Source: Thiothrix sp. UBA5583 (GTDB taxonomy: Bacteria > Pseudomonadota > Gammaproteobacteria > Thiotrichales > Thiotrichaceae). Taken from it: a DNA stretch of 41,164 bases. A program made the position numbers and the translations under genes. Shown here in pieces: positions 27,369 through 37,282 of this stretch. The DNA lies in assembly GCA_002425225.1 (NCBI GenBank), contig DILV01000018.1, positions 1 to 41,164 on the forward strand. Direction: 5' to 3'. Positions within the stretch are counted from its first letter, which is position 1. Each line of letters starts with the position of its first letter. A model generated the notes under the pieces. The model saw only the letters and a list, made by a program, of their open reading frames with translations. It was not told where the DNA came from and made no database searches.

Positions 27369-27926
27369 TCAGACTTCCATCAGTTCTTTTTCTTTTTTCT
27401 CCAGTACCACTTCGACTTCCTTGATGTACTGGTCGGTCATTTTCTGGATGTCATCGGTCGCACGCCGCTCTTCATCTTCGGAAATTTCCTTTTCCTTCAG
27501 CAGTGCCTTGAAATCGGAATTGGCATCACGGCGAATATTGCGGATAGCTACTCGTGCACCTTCCGCCTCGCTCTTGACCACCTTGACCAGATCACGACGG
27601 CGTTCCTCGGTCAGGGCTGGCAGAGGTACACGAATCACATTACCATCACTGGCAGGATTCAAACCCAAATTGGATGTCAGGATGGCTTTCTCGATCTTGG
27701 CTGCCATCGGCTTTTCCCACGGCACGACCTTAAGGGTGCGGGCATCTTCGGTACTAACATTGGCAACCTGACTCAACGGCACGTCGGCACCGTAGTAGTC
27801 CACCGTCACCTGATCCAGCAGGCTGGGATGCGCCCGCCCGGTACGGATTTTTGTCAAGTCGTTTTTCAGGGCTTCGATGCTTTTGTGCATCCGTTGTTCT
27901 GCATCTTTCTTGATGTCTGCAATCAT
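27369..27926 (-). CDS. frr: Ribosome recycling factor
   Basis: RRF splits post-termination ribosomes together with EF-G. The 185 residues match the family length exactly. The three-helix-bundle domain includes [20 protein letters not shown] at the N-terminus and the long C-terminal helices. Domain II has [10 protein letters not shown] and VVPWEK. It follows pyrH with only 3 bases between, as in most bacteria. Confidence 0.98.
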   Translation of the reverse strand: MIADIKKDAEQRMHKSIEALKNDLTKIRTGRAHPSLLDQVTVDYYGADVPLSQVANVSTEDARTLKVVPWEKPMAAKIEKAILTSNLGLNPASDGNVIRVPLPALTEERRRDLVKVVKSEAEGARVAIRNIRRDANSDFKALLKEKEISEDEERRATDDIQKMTDQYIKEVEVVLEKKEKELMEV

Positions 27927-27929
27927 CTC

Positions 27930-28661
27930 TTAAACCTCAACCAGAGTACCAACAGGCTCACCACCTACAATGGCAGCAAGCGCCCCCGGTGCAAACATGT
28001 CAAATACACCGAGCGGAAGTTTGTTGTCACGGCACATGACCATGGCCGTCAAATCCATCACACCCAACTGGCGTTGGATGGCGTCGTCGAAGGATAACCG
28101 ATCGAAGCGTTTGGCCGCAGGATTTTTTTTCGGATCAGCATCATAAATGCCATCAACCTTGGTAGCTTTCAACAGCAAGTCACACTGCAATTCAACCGCC
28201 CGCAAACTGGCAGCCGTATCTGTGGTGAAAAACGAGTTGCCTGTACCCGCCGCACAGATGACAATATTGCCTGCTTGCAGATAACGGCGAGCCTGATGGG
28301 CAGAATAGCGTTCACCGATTTGGTCGATCCCCAAAGCCGTCATGACGCGGCACTGACCACCCAGCTTCTCGATGGCATCCTGCATTGCCAGAGAATTCAT
28401 GACAGTTGCCAGCATTCCCATCTGGTCGCCCCGCACCCGATCCATGCCTTTCTCAGCCAGACCAGCGCCCCGAAATAGGTTTCCGCCACCAATAACGACT
28501 GCCACCTGCACACCTGAATGCTGTACTTCCAATGCTTCGCCAGCCACCCGGTAGAGGATTTCAGGGTCAATACCTGCATCCTGGCTGCCCAACAGGGCTT
28601 CACCACTCAATTTCAGAAGGATACGGCGAAAACGGGCAGCAGTGCTGGCAGTGGCTGACAT
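27930..28661 (-). CDS. pyrH: UMP kinase
   Basis: PyrH phosphorylates UMP to UDP and is inhibited by UTP in the bacterial hexameric form. From ATG 28661 the protein has 243 residues; a longer frame to 28694 would begin inside the promoter. Motifs include RILLKLSGEALLG at the N-terminus, VIGGGNLFRG for substrate binding, and TDTAASLRAVELQCD and KATKVDGIYDADPKK in the nucleotide-binding half. It heads the long lipid and envelope gene run. The usual rpsB-tsf pair is absent upstream. A promoter with a short leader is visible (28694-28722). Confidence 0.97.
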   Translation of the reverse strand: MSATASTAARFRRILLKLSGEALLGSQDAGIDPEILYRVAGEALEVQHSGVQVAVVIGGGNLFRGAGLAEKGMDRVRGDQMGMLATVMNSLAMQDAIEKLGGQCRVMTALGIDQIGERYSAHQARRYLQAGNIVICAAGTGNSFFTTDTAASLRAVELQCDLLLKATKVDGIYDADPKKNPAAKRFDRLSFDDAIQRQLGVMDLTAMVMCRDNKLPLGVFDMFAPGALAAIVGGEPVGTLVEV

Positions 28662-28693
28662 AGTGATACCTGCGATTATTAAAATTGGCTGCA

Positions 28694-28722
28694 TTTATAC
28701 AGGGGCGCAAGGTATCGGGCAA
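28694..28722 (-). promoter_or_regulatory. Candidate promoter of the pyrH-to-lpxB gene run
   Basis: On the minus strand, TTGCCC (complement of 28717-28722) is followed after exactly 17 bases by TATAAA (complement of 28694-28699). Transcription would start near 28687, giving a leader of about 26 bases before the pyrH ATG at 28661. No other clear promoter was found in the packed genes downstream. Confidence 0.6.
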
Positions 28723-28773
28723 GTTGCGGGTAGGAAAAAGCCCCTTAAACCAGACGTAACAGGGAAAGGTGTA

Positions 28774-29382
28774 TCAACAAGCATGACTCAGCAAGCTGAC
28801 CCACTCCCCGCCACGATCACGCAAAACCCGCAAATGGGTCAGGCTACCGTACTCAATGTTAAGCGCAAGCATACGCTCATCCGGGATTTGCAGGACATGC
28901 GCCAGAATGGTACGGATCACCCCAGCGTGAGTCACCACCAGAACTCGTTCACCACGCCAGGCACGTGGCATATCTGCCCAGGCATCCAGTACACGGGCGC
29001 GGAAATCCCCGAAGCTTTCCCCACCTGCGGGGATAACCTGAGCAGGATTCAGCCACCATGCTGCCAGTTGTTCGGGAAAAGACTGCAAGACCTGCTGTGG
29101 CGTACAACCTTCCCATGCACCCAAATGAATTTCACGCAGGCGCTCATCCCGCACCAACGGCAGGTCATACTTTTGGGCAAACCATTCGGAAAACTCTGCA
29201 CACTGTGTTTTGGGTGAAGTGACTACCGCATCCCACTGGGGTTTGCTGCGCCCAAACACATGCTTGAGGTGTTTCCAGCCAGCTTTGCTGAGAGACGTAT
29301 CCAGACTACCGCAGAACACATCCCCAGCTTCCACGGCTCCGTGCTGCAACAAGCCGATCTGGGTAATACTGTTATCCGGCAC
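28774..29382 (-). CDS. Histidine phosphatase superfamily protein with altered active site
   Basis: This 202-residue protein has the fold signature of the phosphoglycerate mutase/CobC-like histidine phosphatases. The nucleophile H14 (LLQHGAV), the second histidine H152 (VLVVTHAGVIR) and the GAWEG and PAGGESF motifs are all present. Two phosphate-binding arginines are not: the Arg of the usual RHG motif is Q13, and the Arg of the SPxxR motif is Q60 (TSPKTQC). I checked both codons (CAG). The remaining pattern is nearest to alpha-ribazole phosphatase (CobC). Loss of both arginines suggests weak or changed activity. Translation starts at GTG 29382, sharing one base with the greA stop (TAGTG). It follows carA-carB-greA. 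Confidence 0.88.
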   Translation of the reverse strand: MPDNSITQIGLLQHGAVEAGDVFCGSLDTSLSKAGWKHLKHVFGRSKPQWDAVVTSPKTQCAEFSEWFAQKYDLPLVRDERLREIHLGAWEGCTPQQVLQSFPEQLAAWWLNPAQVIPAGGESFGDFRARVLDAWADMPRAWRGERVLVVTHAGVIRTILAHVLQIPDERMLALNIEYGSLTHLRVLRDRGGEWVSLLSHAC

Positions 29383-29867
29383 TACTGGTAACTGACTTCA
29401 ATAATTTCGTATTCGCGCACACCGCCGGGGGCTTGCACCACTGCCACGTCGCCCTCTTCCTTTCCGATCATGGCGCGGGCAATCGGGGTAGAAACACCCA
29501 CGCGGTTTTGCTTGATGTCGGCTTCGATGTCGCCCACGATCTGATAGGTAATGGTTTGACCGGACTCCACTTCTTCCAGTTGCACAGTGGCGCCAAACAC
29601 CACCTTGCCGGGGTTAGCCGCACCCACCACAGCTACATCAATAACTTGTGCCATTGACAAAATGCCTTCCAGCTCCTTGATACGCCCTTCACAGAAACTC
29701 TGCTGCTCGCGGGCAGCGTGGTATTCCGCATTCTCTTTCAAATCGCCGTGTTCACGCGCTTCGGCAATCGCCTGGATAATGCGCGGGCGCTCTTCGGTTT
29801 TGAGACGTTGCAGTTCGGTTTTCAAACGCTCAGAACCCTGTAATGTAAGCGGCGGTCTGGTACTCAT
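29382..29867 (-). CDS. greA: Transcription elongation factor GreA
   Basis: GreA rescues backtracked RNA polymerase by stimulating transcript cleavage. The 161-residue protein has the N-terminal coiled coil (about 1-78) with the conserved acidic tip in the region [17 protein letters not shown]-terminal FKBP-like domain ends [12 protein letters not shown]. It follows carB by 18 bases. The carA-carB-greA order is common in Gammaproteobacteria. Confidence 0.97.
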   Translation of the reverse strand: MSTRPPLTLQGSERLKTELQRLKTEERPRIIQAIAEAREHGDLKENAEYHAAREQQSFCEGRIKELEGILSMAQVIDVAVVGAANPGKVVFGATVQLEEVESGQTITYQIVGDIEADIKQNRVGVSTPIARAMIGKEEGDVAVVQAPGGVREYEIIEVSYQ

Positions 29868-29885
29868 GTTCCGTTTCCTTTGTCC

Positions 29886-33102
<3,217 letters not shown>

Positions 33103-33110
<8 letters not shown>

Positions 33111-34242
33111 GTGCAGCTCTCATCATCGCTATGAAACGGTCAAATACGGGGGCAACGTCGTGCGGGCCGGGGCTGGCTTCGGGGTGTCCCTGGAAACTGA
33201 GCGCGGGGCAGTCGGTGCGCTCAATGCCTTGCAGACTGCCATCAAACAGCGAGCGGTGGGTAGCACGGACATTCGCCGGAAGCGTAGTTTCATCGACCGC
33301 AAAACCGTGGTTCTGGCTGCTTATCATCACGTGTTTGCTGTCCAGATCCTGCACCGGATGGTTCGCGCCGTGATGCCCGAACTTCATCTTGACGGTTTTT
33401 GCACCACTTGCTAGGCCGAGCAATTGATGACCGAGACAGATACCAAAAGTGGGCACTTTCTGTTCCAGCACTTCACGGATAGCAGCAATCGCGTAATCGC
33501 ACGGTTCCGGGTCGCCGGGGCCGTTGGATAGGAACACGCCATCGGGGTTCATTGCCAATACGTCGCTTGCCGGGGTTTTGGCAGGTACAACCGTAACGCG
33601 GCAGCCACGGTCTACCAGCATCCGCAGGATATTGGTTTTGATACCATAGTCATACGCCACGACGTTGAATTCTGCCGTGTCTGCGGTCGATGGGCGCGGG
33701 GTGTTGGGGTCGAGTTGCCAACTACCTTGCGTCCACACATAGGGTTCGTTGACGGTGACTTCTTGCGCCAAATCCATGCCTTTCAAGCCGGGGAAGGAAC
33801 AGGCAGCGTCAAGGGCTTGTGCCTGATTCAGGTTGTCCCCCGCCATGATACAGCCACGCTGTGCACCTTTTTCGCGCAGGATACGGGTCAGACGGCGTGT
33901 ATCAATGTCGGCAATCGCCACTACCCTGTTGCGGACAAGGTAATCCGGCAAGGATTCTTCTGAACGCCAGTTGCTGTAAATTGCTGGGACATCACGCACG
34001 ATCAACCCAGCCGAATGGACTTGCGTGGATTCACAATCTTCCTGATTGACGCCTACGTTACCAATGTGGGGGTAAGTCAGAGTAACGATTTGGCGGGAAT
34101 AAGAGGGGTCGGTCAGGATTTCCTGATAACCTGTCAACGCTGTATTGAATACCACTTCACCCGTGGTTTGGCCATCGCAGCCGATAGAACGCCCGTGGAA
34201 GACACTCCCATCTTCCAGCACCAGCAGTGCTTGCTTGTTCAA
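33103..34242 (-). CDS. carA: Carbamoyl-phosphate synthase small (glutaminase) subunit
   Basis: CarA hydrolyses glutamine and channels ammonia to CarB. The protein has 379 residues. The N-terminal domain begins [17 protein letters not shown]. The C-terminal class I glutamine amidotransferase domain has the catalytic cysteine in [10 protein letters not shown], with HHGANHPV and, near the end, the His-Glu pair in [11 protein letters not shown]. Translation starts at a rare TTG (34242), strongly supported by a GGAGG ribosome-binding site 6 bases upstream; no ATG or GTG fits the conserved N-terminus. Promoter and leader are at 34243-34342. Confidence 0.97.
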
Positions 34243-34268
34243 AAGAACCTCCGAAGTCTACATACGAA

Positions 34269-34293
34269 ACGGGATGAGGCACGCTCATCCCGT
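34269..34293 (-). other. Hairpin in the carA leader
   Basis: The arms ACGGGATGAG and CTCATCCCGT form a perfect 10-base-pair stem with a 5-base loop. It lies between the carA promoter and the ribosome-binding site. The T-run after it on the minus strand is only three bases, so it is a poor terminator. It could be a leader structure affecting mRNA stability or expression. Confidence 0.5.
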
Positions 34294-34313
34294 CTAAAAT
34301 CTTGTAGGCGGGC

Positions 34314-34342
34314 ATTTTACTCCCTGCCTGACAGAGTGTCTA
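34314..34342 (-). promoter_or_regulatory. Candidate carAB promoter
   Basis: On the minus strand, TAGACA (complement of 34337-34342, five of six matches to -35) is followed after 17 bases by TAAAAT (complement of 34314-34319, five of six matches to -10). Transcription would start near 34307, giving a leader of about 65 bases. An inverted repeat CTATGC-9 bases-GCATAG at 34340-34360 overlaps the -35 and is a possible operator. Confidence 0.6.
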
Positions 34343-34444
34343 TGCAAGGTTTTAGCATAGTGTGCATTGCAGCATAAACCCTTCAAAAGCATACGCCCGC
34401 AACCATCTTCATGCAACATGCCCAAAACAACCTAAAATTCATCA

Positions 34445-34458
34445 TTTTGTTAACAAAA
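34445..34458. promoter_or_regulatory. Palindrome O1, candidate distal operator of the prp operon
   Basis: TTTTGTTAACAAAA is a perfect 14-base palindrome in an A/T-rich stretch. Its core TTGTTAACAA fits the same TTGTNNACAA form as the palindrome at 34508-34521. It lies upstream of the -35 region of the candidate promoter. Confidence 0.4.
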
Positions 34459-34470
34459 AAACAAAAACAC

Positions 34471-34498
34471 TTCATCTTTATCCTTCAATATGTATAAT
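34471..34498 (+). promoter_or_regulatory. Candidate promoter of the GntR-prpBC-acnD-prpF operon
   Basis: A perfect TATAAT lies at 34493-34498. The -35 region is weak: TTCATC at 34471-34476 with a 16-base spacer. A start near 34505 would place the palindrome 34508-34521 at the beginning of the transcript and leave about 33 bases before the ATG. Confidence 0.5.
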
Positions 34499-34507
34499 AA
34501 GGACAGA

Positions 34508-34521
34508 GATTGTCGACAATC
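34508..34521. promoter_or_regulatory. Palindrome O2, candidate GntR/FCD operator
   Basis: GATTGTCGACAATC is a perfect 14-base palindrome just downstream of the TATAAT box and 16 bases before the regulator start codon. FCD-type GntR regulators typically bind short palindromes of the TNGTNNNACNA/TTGTNNACAA kind, so autorepression by the adjacent regulator is likely. Confidence 0.6.
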
Positions 34522-34537
34522 CACAGGAAGCCACACC

Positions 34538-35260
34538 ATGTTAGCACCACACACAACGGAAGGCACACTGGCCGATGTAGCCTCCACTAGACTGACACAA
34601 GCCATTATTACCGGAGAACTGCTTCAGGGGCAAAAACTCAATGAAGCCGATCTGGCGGAACGTTACGGCATCGGGCGCGGCCCCTTGCGCGAAGCCTTAC
34701 GCCAACTGGAAGGAATGCGACTGGTGCGGCGTGTTCCACATGCTGGGGCGCGGGTCGTCACCCTTGACCGTGAAATGATGGCAGATTTGTACGCTGTGCG
34801 CGAAGCACTGGAAGGCATGGCCTGCCGGATGGCAGCCCAGCGCATGACTGACAACGAAATCGCCCATTTGCAACACCTGCTCACCAAACACGGCGAGCAG
34901 ATCGAGGCCGCCGAAGGGCAGATTTATTTCCAGAACGAGGGCGATTTCGACTTTCATTACCAGATCGCATTGGGCAGCCGTAACCAGATGCTGATCGACC
35001 TGCTGGCAGGGGAACTGTACCAGTTGCTGCGCATGTGCCGTTACCGCACCAGCCGCCTAGCAAAACGTACCCGCCCTGCCTTGCAACAACATCACCAGAT
35101 CGTCGATGCGATAGCCAATCGCGACGGCGAACTGGCCGAAATGCTCATGCGCCGCCACATCAGCGGCGCATGGAAAAGTATCAATGAAATGATGATGGAA
35201 GAGGAACATGACAGCAAAGCAATCACTTACGCCAGGTCAAAAACTGCGTCAAGCCGTTGA
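34538..35260 (+). CDS. GntR family (FCD) transcriptional regulator of the propionate operon
   Basis: This is a 240-residue DNA-binding regulator. ATG 34538 follows an AGGAAG site. The N-terminal winged helix-turn-helix covers about residues 14-78 ([22 protein letters not shown]... [15 protein letters not shown]). The FCD effector domain at about 85-215 has the helical pattern and histidines (for example FHYQIA and HHQIVDAI) that usually bind a metal and a carboxylic acid. In this context the effector is probably a methylcitrate-cycle acid, which is inference. It replaces the sigma-54 activator PrpR of enteric bacteria. Its last 53 bases overlap the start of prpB, so the two are translationally linked. 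Confidence 0.94.
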   Translation: MLAPHTTEGTLADVASTRLTQAIITGELLQGQKLNEADLAERYGIGRGPLREALRQLEGMRLVRRVPHAGARVVTLDREMMADLYAVREALEGMACRMAAQRMTDNEIAHLQHLLTKHGEQIEAAEGQIYFQNEGDFDFHYQIALGSRNQMLIDLLAGELYQLLRMCRYRTSRLAKRTRPALQQHHQIVDAIANRDGELAEMLMRRHISGAWKSINEMMMEEEHDSKAITYARSKTASSR

Positions 35261-36104
35261 AGAAAACCATCCCCTGCAAGTCGTTGGGGCAGTAACCGCC
35301 AATAGCGCCATCATTGCCGAAAAGGTTGGTCATAAAGCCCTGTACCTCTCCGGCGGCGGTGTTGCCGCTTCTTCCTTGGGCATTCCTGACCTTGGCATTA
35401 CCACCTTGCACGATGTACTGGAAGATGCCAAACGCATCACTGCGGTGACCTCTTCCCCGCTGCTGGTGGACATCGACACGGGTTGGGGCGGCACTTTCAA
35501 CATTGCTCGCGCTACCCGTGAAATGATCCAGGCTGGCGTTGCCGGTTTCCACATCGAAGACCAAGTAATGCAAAAACGTTGCGGTCATCGCCCCAACAAA
35601 GCGATTGTGTCCTTGCAAGAAATGGTGGATCGGGTGAAATCCGCCGTCGACGCGCGGACTGATGACAGCTTCGTCATCATGGCACGTACCGACGCACTGG
35701 CAGTGGAGGGGATGCAATCCGCCATCGACCGTGCGATGGCGTGTGTGGAAGCCGGTGCTGACATGATCTTCCCCGAAGCCATGAACAAACTGGAACAGTA
35801 CGCCGAGTTCACCAAGGTCGTGAATGTTCCGGTACTGGCCAACATCACCGAATTCGGTGCAACCCCTCTGTACACCACCACCGAACTGGCAGAGGTTGGT
35901 GTCAAGCTGGTGCTGTACCCACTGAGCGCGTTCCGTGCCATGTGCAAAGCCGCAGAAAACGTTTACACCCACCTGCTGAACGAAGGTACACAGAAAAACG
36001 TGATCGACACCATGCAAACCCGTATGGAGTTGTATGACACCATCGGCTATCACGCTTTCGAGCAGAAACTGGATCAATTGTTTGCCACAAAAGGCGCAGA
36101 GTAA
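35208..36104 (+). CDS. prpB: 2-methylisocitrate lyase
   Basis: PrpB splits 2-methylisocitrate into pyruvate and succinate, the last step of the 2-methylcitrate cycle. The 298-residue protein is a PEP-mutase/isocitrate-lyase-fold enzyme. Conserved elements are [19 protein letters not shown], the metal-binding VDIDTGWGG, the catalytic loop cysteine in [11 protein letters not shown], and [14 protein letters not shown] 35208 has GAAGAGGAA upstream and lies inside the end of the regulator gene in another frame. The N-terminus matches the family, so the overlap is real and not a misplaced start. Confidence 0.97.
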   Translation: MTAKQSLTPGQKLRQAVEENHPLQVVGAVTANSAIIAEKVGHKALYLSGGGVAASSLGIPDLGITTLHDVLEDAKRITAVTSSPLLVDIDTGWGGTFNIARATREMIQAGVAGFHIEDQVMQKRCGHRPNKAIVSLQEMVDRVKSAVDARTDDSFVIMARTDALAVEGMQSAIDRAMACVEAGADMIFPEAMNKLEQYAEFTKVVNVPVLANITEFGATPLYTTTELAEVGVKLVLYPLSAFRAMCKAAENVYTHLLNEGTQKNVIDTMQTRMELYDTIGYHAFEQKLDQLFATKGAE

Positions 36105-36123
36105 GGCTTGAGGAGGAGCATTC

Positions 36124-37272
36124 ATGACTGAATCGACATTACCGAAACCCAAGAAATCCGTCGCCTTGTCCGGCACTGCCGCAGGCAACACGGCTATCTG
36201 TACGGTAGGGCGTACTGGTAACGACCTGCATTACCGTGGTTACGACATTCTCGATTTCGCAGAACAGGCTGAGTTTGAAGAAATTGCCCACCTGATTGTG
36301 CACGGCAAATTGCCCAATGCGGCTGAATTGAAAGCCTACAAAGCCAAGCTGAAATCCTTGCGTGGCCTACCAATGCCGGTCAAACAGGCACTGGAAGCCC
36401 TGCCACCATCCTCTCACCCGATGGATGTGATGCGTACCGGCTGTTCCGTACTCGGTGCCTGCTTGCCAGAAAAGGAAGAGCACCCGGTTGCCGAAGCCCG
36501 TGACATCATTGACCGTCTGATTGCCAGTTTCGGTTCCATGCTGTTGTACTGGTATCACTACGCCGTCAACGGCAAGGTGATTGACGTGGAAACTGACGAT
36601 GAAACCGTTGGTGGTCACTTCCTGCATCTGCTGCACGGCAAAACCCCTTGCGAATCATGGGTGCGTGCCATGCACACGTCCCTGATCCTGTACGCAGAGC
36701 ATGAATTCAATGCTTCCACATTTACATCACGCGTGATTGCTGGCACGAATTCCGACATGCATTCCTGCATTACCGGGGCAATCGGTGCGCTGCGCGGCCC
36801 GAAACACGGCGGCGCGAATGAGGTTGCCTTCCGTATCCAGAGCCGCTACCACAGTGCTGACCAGGCCGAAGCAGACATCCGTGAGCGGGTTGCCCGCAAG
36901 GAGATCGTGATTGGTTTCGGGCATCCGGTCTACACCATTGCTGACCCGCGCAACGTGGTCATCAAGCGTGTTGCCAAGCAACTGTCTGAAGAAAACGGCA
37001 ACATGACCATGTACAACGTGGCTGACCGTCTGGAGAGCGTAATGTGGGAACTGAAAAAAATGTTCCCGAACCTGGACTGGTTTTCTGCCGTTTCCTACAA
37101 CCAGATGGGTATCCCAACGGACATGTTCACCCCGATTTTCGTCATCTCCCGTGTGACTGGCTGGGGTGCTCATGTTATCGAACAGCGTGAAGACGGCAAG
37201 ATCATCCGCCCCAGTGCGAATTACACAGGGCCGGAAAATCTGCAATTTGTGCCATTGGCAGAACGTGGGTAA
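36124..37272 (+). CDS. prpC: 2-methylcitrate synthase
   Basis: PrpC condenses propionyl-CoA with oxaloacetate. The 382-residue protein is a type I citrate synthase homologue of PrpC length. Motifs include [15 protein letters not shown] near the N-terminus, the catalytic histidines in [12 protein letters not shown] and [13 protein letters not shown], the catalytic Asp region in [14 protein letters not shown], and the Arg in RPSANYTGP. It starts 19 bases after prpB behind GAGGAGG. Its assignment as PrpC rather than citrate synthase rests on sequence style and operon context. Confidence 0.96.
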   Translation: MTESTLPKPKKSVALSGTAAGNTAICTVGRTGNDLHYRGYDILDFAEQAEFEEIAHLIVHGKLPNAAELKAYKAKLKSLRGLPMPVKQALEALPPSSHPMDVMRTGCSVLGACLPEKEEHPVAEARDIIDRLIASFGSMLLYWYHYAVNGKVIDVETDDETVGGHFLHLLHGKTPCESWVRAMHTSLILYAEHEFNASTFTSRVIAGTNSDMHSCITGAIGALRGPKHGGANEVAFRIQSRYHSADQAEADIRERVARKEIVIGFGHPVYTIADPRNVVIKRVAKQLSEENGNMTMYNVADRLESVMWELKKMFPNLDWFSAVSYNQMGIPTDMFTPIFVISRVTGWGAHVIEQREDGKIIRPSANYTGPENLQFVPLAERG

Positions 37273-37282
37273 GAGAAATATT

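Noticed and set aside
35223-36191. 322-codon open frame on the minus strand over prpB
   Set aside because: It is a shadow of prpB; its composition (His, Gly, Val, Phe-rich) is typical of antisense frames and it has no motif.
37166-37282. Longer N-terminus for AcnD starting at GTG 37166
   Set aside because: It would lie inside the end of prpC, and the conserved AcnD N-terminus begins at ATG 37283.
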